From UBA4582 sp038106185 (GTDB taxonomy: Bacteria > Pseudomonadota > Gammaproteobacteria > Pseudomonadales > Azotimanducaceae), in contig JAYODE010000041.1 in NCBI GenBank assembly GCA_038106185.1, forward strand, positions 1 to 29,320: a stretch of 29,320 nucleotides of DNA. Direction: 5' to 3'. Under the pieces are notes generated by a model that ran no database searches, was not told where the DNA came from, and worked only from the letters and a program-made list of their open reading frames with translations. Below are positions 21,572 through 29,320 of the stretch, one piece after another. A program made the position numbers and the translations under genes. How positions within the stretch are numbered: position 1 is the stretch's first letter; every line of letters starts with the position of its first letter.

Positions 21572-22813
21572 ATGGATTTTGGAGATACACAAGAAGAAGC
21601 ACAATTCCGTGCTGAGGCGCGGGCGTGGATTAGTCATGAGGCGCCAGTCCATCTCTATGACAGCCTGACCAAGAGTGGTTTTGGCGGCGTCAAAACCGGC
21701 GAGTTTGATCCGTTGGCTGAAGCCAAGAAGTGGCAACGAAAAAAGGCCGACGCGGGTTGGGCCTGCATTCAATGGCCGGTGGAGTTCGGTGGCCGTGGCG
21801 CCACCCCCATGCAGAGCGTGATCTGGAACCAGGAAGAAGGGGTTTACAGTAAGCTGACCGGTACCTTCATCATTGGTCAGGGCATGTGCGCCCCCACCCT
21901 GATGGCCTATGCCGCTGAGGCGCACAAGACCCGCTTTCTGCCGAAACTGGCAAGTGGTGAAGAAGTCTGGTGTCAATTATTTTCGGAGCCCCAAAGCGGT
22001 TCCGATCTTGCCGGGCTGCGAACCCGGGCCGAAAAGGATGGCGACGACTGGGTTATCAACGGACAAAAAATCTGGACCTCGGGCGCCCATTACAGCGACT
22101 ACGGTATTCTGATTACCCGGACCGATCCAGAAGTGGCCAAGCATCGCGGTTTGACCATGTTCTTCCTGAATATGAAATCACCGGGTGTCGACATCCGGCC
22201 CATCAAACAGGCCAATGGTGAGAGTGGCTTTAATGAGGTGTACTTCGACAACGTCAGAATACCCGACTCGCAGCGGCTGGGAGAAGTCGGCGGTGGTTGG
22301 CAGGTCTCGTTAACCACTCTTATGAACGAGCGGCTGGCGATTGGCGGCGGCATCGCTACGGGTTTCCCAGAGATCAAAGAGCTGGTTGATACCTTGGCGC
22401 TGGCCAGTGGGCCCGCTATCGACAACTCCGCGGTACGGTCGAAACTGGCTGACTGGTATGCGAAAAGCGCGGGTCTAAAAAATACCTCAGCCCGCGCTAT
22501 GACGGCCCTGTCAAAGGGTGAAATACCGGGGCCGGAGAACTCTATTGGCAAACTCGTCGCCGGCGGCATGATGCAGGACATCGCCAAGTTCGCCCTGGAC
22601 CTGCAGGGTTTGGGTGGCGCTATTGTTGACCCGGCGCTGGCCTCGCATTCTGCCAGGTTGCAAGCCATGCTGCTGCGGTCGCCGGCAGTCAGAATCGAGG
22701 GTGGCACCGATCAGATTCTGCGCAATATTATTGCCGAGCGAGTATTGGGCTTGCCAGAAGAACTCAGGGCCGATAAGGGCCTGCCGTTCAGTAAAATTCC
22801 TGCCGGAAGCTGA
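21572..22813 (+). CDS. Acyl-CoA dehydrogenase, canonical-motif subunit
   Basis: A 413-residue acyl-CoA dehydrogenase. The middle domain has the flavin and substrate motif LFSEPQSGSDLAG (136-148) and IWTSGAHYSDYGIL (167-180). MNERLAIGGG follows the beta domain. The C-terminal RIEGGTDQILRNIIAERVLGLP carries the Glu position of the catalytic segment. An N-terminal GWACIQWPVEFGGRG matches long-chain or branched FadE types. AGGA is 8 nt before the ATG. The gene supplies what the preceding 372-residue protein lacks, so they probably form a heteromeric enzyme introducing a 2,3-double bond into a bulky acyl-CoA. The stop codon sits inside a 9-bp hairpin. With the crotonase, P450 and alcohol dehydrogenases nearby, a local beta-oxidation route is plausible. 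Confidence 0.92.
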   Translation: MDFGDTQEEAQFRAEARAWISHEAPVHLYDSLTKSGFGGVKTGEFDPLAEAKKWQRKKADAGWACIQWPVEFGGRGATPMQSVIWNQEEGVYSKLTGTFIIGQGMCAPTLMAYAAEAHKTRFLPKLASGEEVWCQLFSEPQSGSDLAGLRTRAEKDGDDWVINGQKIWTSGAHYSDYGILITRTDPEVAKHRGLTMFFLNMKSPGVDIRPIKQANGESGFNEVYFDNVRIPDSQRLGEVGGGWQVSLTTLMNERLAIGGGIATGFPEIKELVDTLALASGPAIDNSAVRSKLADWYAKSAGLKNTSARAMTALSKGEIPGPENSIGKLVAGGMMQDIAKFALDLQGLGGAIVDPALASHSARLQAMLLRSPAVRIEGGTDQILRNIIAERVLGLPEELRADKGLPFSKIPAGS

Positions 22814-22840
22814 CCGCAGAACCCGTATCGCTCTGCGGTC
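22812..22840 (+). terminator. Hairpin overlapping the acyl-CoA dehydrogenase stop codon
   Basis: GACCGCAGA (22812-22820) and TCTGCGGTC (22832-22840) pair perfectly over 9 bp with an 11-nt loop. The left arm includes the last two bases of the TGA stop. No T-run follows, so it may protect the 3' end instead of terminating. Confidence 0.4.
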
Positions 22841-23290
22841 CGGGACTCCTGCGAGGGATGCTCACGAACGGAAGCGAAGGTTCCAGAACCTGTTTGCGAT
22901 AGTAAAAGTGATGCAGGTGGGGTGCGCCTGCCTGGATAGGAACCAGCGCGATTATCCTCAGCAGCGCTTTCAGTGTCGCGTTTTCCTCAACGGTACCCTA
23001 AGACGGTTTCATGGCTTCAGACAGATCAGGGCACCCTCAGGGGGTTTGCACCGTTAGGAAACGCCTGCCTCAGGTTAGTGCTGAGGACCTGCCGCCGGCG
23101 ATCCAGTTAGTCTCAGATTTTAGCCTTGCTTCAGGCGCGCGAATGGTCATGCTGAGTTGGGCAGCATCGGTTTTGTCGGTGGCTGAGGACGCGGTAGTGC
23201 TTCAGATCGAGCCTGAGAAAACTTGTGGCGGGCTAGGCGGCTGCTACAGGTTCCGTTATATTGGGTGGAGTTATTCAAGAGGCGATAAAA
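22841..23290. other. 450-nt region without a confident gene
   Basis: No recognised coding sequence, RNA or repeat is seen between the acyl-CoA dehydrogenase hairpin and the PQQ dehydrogenase start. An open frame from 23011 runs on the plus strand into the next gene; it holds CGGLGGC but resembles no known family and is probably spurious. The regulatory region of the PQQ dehydrogenase should lie near 23200-23290; TTATAT at about 23256 is a weak -10 candidate. Confidence 0.5.
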
Positions 23291-25471
23291 ATGATGAAAA
23301 ACCTGGTAATTGTACTTGTGGTCATAGCCGCCGGATTTGGGCTCTACAAGGTCATGCAGGACCAGCCTGCGGGTAGTCAGACGGCACAGAGTGAAGCGGG
23401 TGCTTCGACCAGCGCGCCGGCGACAGTGGGCCTCATCGATGATGAGCGGATCAAGAATGCTGAGAGTGAACCAGGAAACTGGCTGGCTTACGGGCGTACC
23501 TATGAGGAGCAACGCTTTTCACCCCTGACGCAAATCAACAAAGACAGCGTGTCCAAACTTGGTCTGGCCTGGTTCAAAGACATGCAGAGTAATCGCGCCC
23601 TGGAATCAACCCCGATCGTGGTTGATAACATGATGTTTCTAACAACTGCCTGGAGTCGAGTTTACGCCCTTGATGCCATCACGGGTGAGACTATCTGGTC
23701 TTATGATCCGCAAGTACCAGGCGCCTGGGCACGCAAAGCCTGCTGCGACGTGGTTAACCGCGGAGTGGCAGTCTATAAAGGACGAGTTTATGTGGCGAGC
23801 CTGGATGGCCGCTTGATTGCCCTGAATGCCGCAACGGGCGAGGAGGTCTGGAAGGTCAATACCCTGACCGATCGCAACCGTGACTACACCATAACCGGCG
23901 CGCCACGTGTCGCCAATGGCAAGGTGTTCATCGGTAATGGCGGCGCCGAATATGGTGTTCGTGGTTACGTCACCGCCTACGATGCTGAGACCGGTGAGCA
24001 GGTCTGGCGGTTCTACACAGTACCAGGTAATCCCGATGAGCCGTTTGAGTCTCCCGAGATGCAAATGGCGGCGGAAACCTGGAAAGGCGGCGAGTGGTGG
24101 AAAATTGGTGGTGGAGGCACGGTTTGGAATTCAATTGTCTATGATCCCGAATTTAATCAGCTTTATCTGGGTGTTGGTAACGGCTCGCCCTGGGCTCGGG
24201 CTATTCGTTCACCGGGTGGCGGCGATAATCTGTTCTTGTCTTCCATTGTTGCGCTGGATGCTGATACCGGCGCTTACAAATGGCACTACCAGACGACGCC
24301 GATGGATAACTGGGACTACACTGCCGTGCAGGACATAGTGCTGGCGGATCTTGAAGTCGACGGTGTTGAGCGAAAAGTTCTGATGCAGGCGCCCAAAAAC
24401 GGATTCTTCTATGTGCTGGATCGCTCAAATGGCCAGCTGTTGCGGGCCAACAAGTATGTGACTGCGACCTGGGCAACCCATGTAGATATGACGACCGGCC
24501 GCCCTGTAGAAGACCCAGCCTATGATTACCTGGACAGAACCAAGTGGATTCTGCCAGGGCCATTGGGTGGTCATAACTGGCAGGCGATGGCGTTCGATGA
24601 AAAGCGGCGTCTGGTCTTTATTCCGGCGATGGAAAACCCCCTGGCCTATGCCATGAATGATGAATGGAAAAACACCGGCGTTTACAAACACGTGGTGGGC
24701 GGCTGGAATACAGGCATTGAGCTGGGCCGAATAGTTCAGGTCATGGGTGAGGATGGTATTCCGCCCAAGGCACGTGGCTATTTGAAGGCCTTCGATCCAT
24801 TGACCGGTGAGGAAAAATGGGCGGTAGAGCAGGTGCACCACTGGAATGGCGGAACCTTGGCCACCGAAGGGGGCTTGGTTTTTCAGGGTAACTCGTTAGG
24901 TGAGGTGAAGGCCTATGACTCAGATACGGGCGACGCGCTTTGGTCCTACAATGCTTATACTTCCTTTCTCGCTCCCCCTGTGACTTACGAAATTGATGGC
25001 GTTCAGTATGTGGCCATTCTTGCAGGTACCGGTGGTGGTGATCTTTTTGGTGGTGAGTCGAACAACCTGGCATCCACAACCTATGGTAATTTCGGCAAGC
25101 TCTTGGTCTTCAAATTAGACGGCTCGGCAGTTTTGCCGCAACCGACTGCGCTCGATCGTAGCATTCCGGAGCAACCAGCCAGCGATGCGTCAGCGGAAGA
25201 TATCGCTCGAGGTGATAATGTCTATCACTCAAACTGCGCTGTCTGTCACGGCTTTATGGCACGTTCCAGCGGAGTTGTCCCTGATCTGCGCATGACCAAT
25301 GAGACGCGTCATGGCTTGTACAATGAGATAGTGCTCGGCGGCATTCTAGCCGGTACCGGCATGGCAAGCTTTGCCGATTTGCTGGACGAGAGCGATGTAG
25401 AGAAGGTTCGAGCCTACGTGATTCAACGCGCCAACGAGGATCGCGCGGCGGCGGCTGCTGCCGCAAATTAG
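23291..25471 (+). CDS. PQQ-dependent quinohaemoprotein alcohol dehydrogenase
   Basis: A 726-residue periplasmic dehydrogenase combining an eight-bladed PQQ propeller and a C-terminal cytochrome c. The N-terminal hydrophobic stretch (3-20) is a signal or anchor. Propeller repeats of the form ALDAxTGExxW recur, the vicinal Cys pair ACCDVVNRG is at 151-152, GVGNGSPWA carries a metal-ligand Asn, and NWDYTA gives the catalytic Asp at about 342. The residue two after that Asp is Thr, not the extra Asp of lanthanide XoxF enzymes, so calcium is expected. NCAVCHG (649-654) binds haem c. It oxidises alcohols and passes electrons through its haem to the respiratory chain. GAGG about 8 nt before the ATG at 23291 decides the start. 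No pqq biosynthesis genes are in the window. It converges with the MotA-like module. Confidence 0.95.
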   Translation: MMKNLVIVLVVIAAGFGLYKVMQDQPAGSQTAQSEAGASTSAPATVGLIDDERIKNAESEPGNWLAYGRTYEEQRFSPLTQINKDSVSKLGLAWFKDMQSNRALESTPIVVDNMMFLTTAWSRVYALDAITGETIWSYDPQVPGAWARKACCDVVNRGVAVYKGRVYVASLDGRLIALNAATGEEVWKVNTLTDRNRDYTITGAPRVANGKVFIGNGGAEYGVRGYVTAYDAETGEQVWRFYTVPGNPDEPFESPEMQMAAETWKGGEWWKIGGGGTVWNSIVYDPEFNQLYLGVGNGSPWARAIRSPGGGDNLFLSSIVALDADTGAYKWHYQTTPMDNWDYTAVQDIVLADLEVDGVERKVLMQAPKNGFFYVLDRSNGQLLRANKYVTATWATHVDMTTGRPVEDPAYDYLDRTKWILPGPLGGHNWQAMAFDEKRRLVFIPAMENPLAYAMNDEWKNTGVYKHVVGGWNTGIELGRIVQVMGEDGIPPKARGYLKAFDPLTGEEKWAVEQVHHWNGGTLATEGGLVFQGNSLGEVKAYDSDTGDALWSYNAYTSFLAPPVTYEIDGVQYVAILAGTGGGDLFGGESNNLASTTYGNFGKLLVFKLDGSAVLPQPTALDRSIPEQPASDASAEDIARGDNVYHSNCAVCHGFMARSSGVVPDLRMTNETRHGLYNEIVLGGILAGTGMASFADLLDESDVEKVRAYVIQRANEDRAAAAAAAN

Positions 25472-25483
25472 TCAAAACTTCGA

Positions 25484-26044
25484 TCAGCTGCCCTTGGGTG
25501 GTAGCGAAGTCCGAGGCAGGGCGCGAAACTGTAGCCCTGCCTCCTCGGGCTGAGTGGCAGAGTTGACGGGATCAAGGTCTGGTTCGATCTTGATTTCGGT
25601 CCCGTTAACCTGCGTGTCCGAGGCGAGTTGCGCTCGACTGAGTTGTCCCTCAACCGCTTGGCCCTCGTCAATCTGACGCAGGGCATTCTGAACCTTCTCC
25701 GCCATGGCCGCGTCATAAGGCAGATAGTAGGCGCGCGGCTGATCCACCAGTTTGCCGCTCGGTGCCGTAGGTTGAATCCACAAGTAAATGCGTCCAACCG
25801 CTTTCTGCGCCTTGTCCGGTTCAGTAATGATGGCCCAATGCAGACGAAAGCGCTTTGGCAAATCTTCAGTCACAGGCCAGCCTTGTAGATCCTTCAGGGA
25901 TAAGTAGGTGCTTACATACAAGCCGGATAGGAGCACGACCATAAAGATCTTGAAGCTCACTGTGCGGCGGGTAGCGACCAACAAGTAAAGCAGCAAAGCA
26001 CCGATAATCGCATAGGCGATGGCCAAGAGCTGAACGGAAATCAT
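25484..26044 (-). CDS. Uncharacterised membrane protein of the MotA/ExbD-like operon
   Basis: I do not recognise this 186-residue protein. Two N-terminal membrane helices are visible (about 4-24 and 31-50), followed by a soluble domain beginning DLQGWPVTEDLPKRFRLHW. That domain includes IYLWIQPTAPSGKLVDQPRAYYLPYD and ends in a proline-rich, polar tail. Its ATG overlaps the stop of the upstream ExbD-like gene by 4 nt (ATGA), so the two are translationally coupled and the products probably assemble together. The helix pair near the N-terminus and the large extracytoplasmic domain fit an accessory subunit of the proton-channel complex. The stop is 12 nt from that of the convergent PQQ dehydrogenase. 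Confidence 0.85.
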   Translation of the reverse strand: MISVQLLAIAYAIIGALLLYLLVATRRTVSFKIFMVVLLSGLYVSTYLSLKDLQGWPVTEDLPKRFRLHWAIITEPDKAQKAVGRIYLWIQPTAPSGKLVDQPRAYYLPYDAAMAEKVQNALRQIDEGQAVEGQLSRAQLASDTQVNGTEIKIEPDLDPVNSATQPEEAGLQFRALPRTSLPPKGS

Positions 26045-26664
26045 GAGCCTTTTCCTGGAGCAATGCGGGTCAATAGCGGCTTTGGCAAACCACTGGTGCT
26101 GACAACTGCGCCGCTGCCATCGAGGACAAAGCGAGTGGCGGTCATCTCCATGCCGGCTTGACTCAGGGGATGGACACCGTAATACACCAGGGTCACCACC
26201 GGGTTCAGTTTCTCGACCTTGACGCTGACGGGCACGGGTTCCGTATAGTTTGACTTGTAATGCAGAACATTGACCACGTACTCGCCGGGGATCCAGGCAC
26301 GCACAGAGACGGATTCCTGGTTGATCGGATTGGTCACCAGTTTGCCGTTGATCATCATCTGGTCCTGGACTGCACCACGATCGTCACGGTCAAGATGCAT
26401 CGTGCCCGTGTCCTTGTTATCGAACCACAGAACCACGCCGTTGGGATCTTCCACCAGCACATCTATGTCGTCTGGATGGCCATCGGGCCACGTCACGGAA
26501 ATCAAAAACTCGGCCTTGAGGGTGACATTGCCCTGCTTATTGGGCTCAGCCATGAGAATGAAGGCAATCAGAAACATAAAAGCAAAGCCCAACAGGGTAT
26601 TGAACAGCAGATCCGTGAAAGCATCGTGTCCCAGGGCTTGGCGTGTAAATCGTCGGCGTAGCAT
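26041..26664 (-). CDS. ExbD/MotB-like anchored protein with DUF2135-like periplasmic domain
   Basis: A 207-residue protein with one membrane helix at about 19-39. The start of that helix carries an Asp (18) in FTDLLFNTLLGFAFMF, the position and pattern of the proton-accepting Asp of ExbD, TolR and MotB. The periplasmic part does not look like an ExbD/TolR C-terminal domain or an OmpA peptidoglycan-binding domain. It reads as a beta-sandwich with DIDVLVEDPNGVVLWFDNK, LDRDDRG and YVVNVLHY, resembling DUF2135/YfaP-type domains (tentative). It begins directly after the stop of the MotA-like gene (TAAATG) and ends in an ATGA overlap with the next gene. It is the probable stator partner of the channel protein. 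Confidence 0.85.
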   Translation of the reverse strand: MLRRRFTRQALGHDAFTDLLFNTLLGFAFMFLIAFILMAEPNKQGNVTLKAEFLISVTWPDGHPDDIDVLVEDPNGVVLWFDNKDTGTMHLDRDDRGAVQDQMMINGKLVTNPINQESVSVRAWIPGEYVVNVLHYKSNYTEPVPVSVKVEKLNPVVTLVYYGVHPLSQAGMEMTATRFVLDGSGAVVSTSGLPKPLLTRIAPGKGS

Positions 26665-27423
26665 TTAAACGGGTCGGTGCAGGGTCGGCAGAATATAGAC
26701 GTCAACCGCGACAGCGATCTTGTCGACAAGTCTCGATGCTGCCGTATCTAACATCGCATATTGCAAGCCCAGCAAGGTGCTGGTTACCAATCCTGCCATG
26801 GTCGTGTAGAGGGCGACGGCCATGCCGCCGCTCATCTGCCCAAGCAATTGCTGAAGCACGTTTGGATCGAAATCCGTCAGTTCTCCGACCGGGGTTAACA
26901 TCAAGATAAAGCCAAGAATGGTACCCAGTAGGCCGAGTTTGAGTAGCATGTCGGAGGCCCAGTGACCGAATGCATAACGTGTCATCAGACGCTCGGCTAA
27001 CACCTCCAGCAGGAGCTTGTGGTCAAGATCGCCGGCCCCGTGGCGCTTGGCCTTATGGACCAGCTCCTTAAGAAAGTCAGCGCAGATACCCGGCGAAACT
27101 GTCTCGCCCTGAATGCTAACACCTTCAAGGTCGAGTACGACATCTCCGGGATTCAGGTTGCTGATGCGAAGGGTCAGGTTATCAATCACCTGAGTGTCTT
27201 GCGCCAGTTGTTTCACCAGCACCAGCCAGTGGAGGCTCAAGACCCCGTAGAACAATAAAATGACGTAAGAGATGTAGCTGCGATCACTGGCCAATGCGGT
27301 GCCTAGCCAGCCAAGGTCATTGAGGATGAAGAATCCAAATAACACCAGGCCGACCAGAATCAGGGATCTCACCAGCAGGCGATAATGGGTAACCAGAGAC
27401 GGGTTTTGCATCGAAAAGCTCAT
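26665..27423 (-). CDS. MotA/TolQ/ExbB-family proton channel protein
   Basis: A 252-residue membrane protein with four predicted helices: about 17-36, 50-70, 155-178 and 196-218. The last two carry the family signature, GLLGTILGFILML followed by MSGGMAVALYTTMAGLVTSTLLG, the helices that line the proton path in TolQ, ExbB and MotA. A cytoplasmic domain of about 80 residues separates helices 2 and 3. The ATG at 27423 is chosen as the likely start although no good Shine-Dalgarno is seen; the next ATG is at 27411 and a GTG lies at 27450. It is first in a three-gene operon with the ExbD-like and unknown membrane proteins, and probably powers a periplasmic or outer-membrane task. No TonB, TolA or flagellar gene is nearby. 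Confidence 0.9.
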   Translation of the reverse strand: MSFSMQNPSLVTHYRLLVRSLILVGLVLFGFFILNDLGWLGTALASDRSYISYVILLFYGVLSLHWLVLVKQLAQDTQVIDNLTLRISNLNPGDVVLDLEGVSIQGETVSPGICADFLKELVHKAKRHGAGDLDHKLLLEVLAERLMTRYAFGHWASDMLLKLGLLGTILGFILMLTPVGELTDFDPNVLQQLLGQMSGGMAVALYTTMAGLVTSTLLGLQYAMLDTAASRLVDKIAVAVDVYILPTLHRPV

Positions 27424-27526
27424 AACGGGTCTGAAGCCGAAGGATAGCACTCGATCGCATCAATGGGATACTCAAAGGGGAACTTTGCTGATGCGTCTCA
27501 CCGGCACTCACAACCACGCATGAAGT

Positions 27527-27535
27527 TGCTATACT
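27527..27535 (+). promoter_or_regulatory. Extended -10 promoter candidate for yadGH
   Basis: TGCTATACT has the extended -10 TG plus TATACT (27530-27535), with five of six matches to the -10 consensus. The -35 region (27507-27512, CTCACA) is poor, as is common with extended -10 promoters. The predicted start site is about 28 nt before the yadG ATG. Confidence 0.5.
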
Positions 27536-27569
27536 AGCGCGCTAATTTCCCACCCACCATCGAGTTGTC

Positions 27570-28523
27570 ATGAGCGCATCCCCCTCTAATGCGACCCCAA
27601 CTTCTGCCGAAAAGCCAGAGATGGCGCTACAGATTGAAAATCTGACCAAAATCTACGGCAACCATTTTCAGGCACTGCATGGCATCAGTCTAAGCGTTAA
27701 GCGTGGCGACTTTTTCGCCTTGCTGGGACCTAACGGCGCGGGTAAGTCGACGACCATAGGCATCATCTTCTCATTGATTAACAAGACCGCGGGCAAGGTC
27801 AAAATCTGTGGTATCGATATCGACGAGGATTTTCCAGCGGCCAAAAAATATATCGGCATAGTACCTCAGGAATTCAACTTCAATATTTTCGAAAAGGTCG
27901 AACACATCGTTACCACACAGGGTGGCTATTATGGTCTGCCCAGGGCTATCGCTGCGCAACGTGCCGAAAAATACCTGAAAATTCTCGGCTTATGGGAGAA
28001 ACGCAATGAGACAGCGCGATCCTTGTCGGGCGGTATGAAACGACGTTTAATGATTGCAAGAGCCTTGGTGCATGAACCCCAATTGCTGATTCTTGATGAG
28101 CCGACGGCCGGGGTTGATATTGAAATGCGTCGCTCCATGTGGGATTTCCTGCGAGCGTTGAATGAAAGCGGTACGACAATTATTCTAACCACGCATTATC
28201 TGGAAGAAGCGGAATCGCTTTGCCGAAACATTGCCATTATCGATGCGGGCCGGATTATTCATGACGGCAGCATGCGCGATCTGCTCCGGGAGCTGCATAC
28301 GGAGACATTTGTGTTAGACGCAGCCAGGCCTTTGCCGGCAGTGCTTGAAATACCGGGATATCCGATCAGGCGAGTAGATGACCATAGCCTTGAAGTGCTG
28401 GTAGATAAAACACAGAGTCTTAATGCGGTATTTGCTGAACTGTCGCGTCAGGGTATAGAAATTTTAAGCCTGCGGAACAAGACCAACCGCCTTGAGGAGA
28501 TGTTTGTGAGCTTGTTGCAATGA
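27570..28523 (+). CDS. yadG: ABC transporter ATP-binding protein, YadG family
   Basis: A 317-residue ABC-2-type exporter ATPase. Walker A GPNGAGKST is at 53-61, PQEFNFN follows the Q-loop, signature LSGGMKRR is at 152-159, Walker B LLILDEP is at 172-178 and the H-loop is LTTHYLEEAE. A C-terminal regulatory extension of about 90 residues is present, as in YadG (308 residues in E. coli). The first 17 residues are low complexity and the E. coli protein aligns best from Met18 (ATG at 27621), so the true start could be there; neither ATG has a strong Shine-Dalgarno. The stop overlaps yadH by 4 nt. The substrate of YadGH is unknown. Confidence 0.92.
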   Translation: MSASPSNATPTSAEKPEMALQIENLTKIYGNHFQALHGISLSVKRGDFFALLGPNGAGKSTTIGIIFSLINKTAGKVKICGIDIDEDFPAAKKYIGIVPQEFNFNIFEKVEHIVTTQGGYYGLPRAIAAQRAEKYLKILGLWEKRNETARSLSGGMKRRLMIARALVHEPQLLILDEPTAGVDIEMRRSMWDFLRALNESGTTIILTTHYLEEAESLCRNIAIIDAGRIIHDGSMRDLLRELHTETFVLDAARPLPAVLEIPGYPIRRVDDHSLEVLVDKTQSLNAVFAELSRQGIEILSLRNKTNRLEEMFVSLLQ

Positions 28524-29293
28524 GTGCCTTTGAAATCTGGATTGCCTTTCAGACCATTGTCGTCAAAGAGATGCGTCGTTACCTGCGAATTTGGCCCCAG
28601 ACATTGTTACCGCCAGCAATCACCATGACACTCTACTTTGTCATCTTCGGCACCCTGATTGGTGCGCGGATTGGTGAAATGGGGGGCTTCACCTATATGC
28701 AGTTCGTCGTGCCTGGCTTAATCATGATGGCGGTAGTGACCAATTCCTACTCTAATACCGTGTCGTCTTTCTTTGGTACCAAATTCAATCATAGCCTTGA
28801 AGAGTTATTGGTTTCACCGACCCCTAACTGGATTATTTTAGCGGGCTATGTTGTCGGCAGTGTTAGTCGAGGTTTGCTCGTTGCAGTGATTGTCACCTGT
28901 CTTTCCCTGTTTTTTGCCGACCTGCACGTGCAGCATCTGGCCATGACCATCCTGGTAGTATTAATGACAGCCGTGCTGTTTTCACTATTTGGATTTATCA
29001 ATGCCGTCTATGCCAATAGCTTTGACGACATCTCCATTATTCCGACCTTCGTCCTGACTCCTCTGATTTATCTCGGCGGCGTATTCTACTCGCTGGATTT
29101 GTTGCCACCTTTCTGGGCTGACGTGTCCAGGCTCAACCCGCTGGTCTATGTGGTCAATGGGTTTCGCTACGGTGTGTTGGGTGTGTCTGATGTCAATGTC
29201 GGCTTTGCGCTGGGAATGATCAGCCTGTTTACGCTGCTCACCCTGGGTTTCTGTTTATATCTGCTGAACGCTGGTACTCGTCTGCGGGAGTGA
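28520..29293 (+). CDS. yadH: ABC-2 type transporter permease, YadH family
   Basis: A 257-residue membrane subunit, essentially the length of E. coli YadH (256). Six hydrophobic segments are visible, near 31-48, 61-80, 108-130, 140-163, 170-192 and 227-247. LNPLVYVVNGFRYGVLG near the C-terminus and GFTYMQFVVPGLIMM are typical of ABC-2 permeases of this family. The start overlaps the yadG stop in ATGA, so the two products form one exporter. The cargo is unknown; ABC-2 permeases usually move polysaccharides, lipids or drugs outward. The gene ends 27 nt before the window edge, with no terminator visible. Confidence 0.93.
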   Translation: MSAFEIWIAFQTIVVKEMRRYLRIWPQTLLPPAITMTLYFVIFGTLIGARIGEMGGFTYMQFVVPGLIMMAVVTNSYSNTVSSFFGTKFNHSLEELLVSPTPNWIILAGYVVGSVSRGLLVAVIVTCLSLFFADLHVQHLAMTILVVLMTAVLFSLFGFINAVYANSFDDISIIPTFVLTPLIYLGGVFYSLDLLPPFWADVSRLNPLVYVVNGFRYGVLGVSDVNVGFALGMISLFTLLTLGFCLYLLNAGTRLRE

Positions 29294-29320
29294 AACCGAC
29301 TGAGTCGAATTATCGACTGG

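Noticed and set aside
23011..23376. Open frame with CGGLGGC, possibly a small Fe-S or RseC-like protein
   Set aside because: The Cys spacing does not match a known motif, the frame overlaps the PQQ dehydrogenase start by 86 nt and its downstream part is a shifted copy of that gene.
25484..27423. Zorya-type anti-phage defence (MotA/MotB-like pair)
   Set aside because: The MotB-like protein has no OmpA-type peptidoglycan domain and there is no ZorC, ZorD or ZorE-like helicase or nuclease gene next to it.
1..29320. tRNA, rRNA, CRISPR array, insertion sequence, phage gene or toxin-antitoxin pair
   Set aside because: No cloverleaf-like or rRNA-like sequence, spaced repeat array, transposase or integrase motif was found on reading both strands; small RNAs cannot be excluded by eye.

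Overview
The window looks like a chromosomal stretch from a Gammaproteobacterium, probably an aerobic marine or environmental heterotroph. The reasons are moderate GC, a yadGH-type ABC pair, an RNase AM (YciV) homologue, and many lipid, alcohol and acyl-CoA oxidation genes. It is a draft scaffold with two 100-N spacers (11059-11158 and 16234-16333). No tRNA, rRNA, insertion sequence, phage gene or CRISPR array was seen.

Layout. (1) 20-1760, minus: a fatty-acid-hydroxylase/sterol-desaturase-type membrane di-iron enzyme, a small repeat-bearing lipoprotein and an unknown exported protein. (2) 1955-6389, plus: a compact export operon with a MacB/LolD-type ATPase, an FtsX-type permease and a HlyD-type adaptor. 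(3) 6604-11214, minus: an exported protein with an internal duplication, a DUF885 lipoprotein peptidase and an M20 peptidase whose N-terminus is broken by the first gap. (4) 11439-22813, a catabolic and oxidative region: a GMC oxidoreductase; an SDR and a PhyH-type dioxygenase on minus; divergent from these a myo-inositol-oxygenase-like (MIOX) di-iron oxygenase; a crotonase; a lipoprotein and a cytochrome P450; RNase AM; and two adjacent, dissimilar acyl-CoA dehydrogenases. (5) 23291-25471: a quinohaemoprotein alcohol dehydrogenase. (6) 25484-27423, minus: a three-gene set with a MotA/TolQ/ExbB-like channel, an ExbD/MotB-like anchored partner with an unusual periplasmic domain, and an unknown membrane protein. 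(7) 27570-29293, plus: yadG and yadH.

The most interesting parts are the head-to-head PhyH/MIOX pair, which keeps all six expected MIOX iron ligands and has a paired operator-like sequence between the genes. That architecture recalls the PhnY/PhnZ hydroxylate-then-cleave logic. Next is a chain of tiny ATGA-overlapping open frames, embedded in a 14-bp tandem repeat, between MIOX and the crotonase. Third is the MotA/ExbD-like module, which has no recognisable TonB, Tol or flagellar partner. The second N gap is flanked by an exact 55-bp duplication, so it is very likely an assembly artefact. All functions are inferred from motifs and remembered family patterns; no database search was run.
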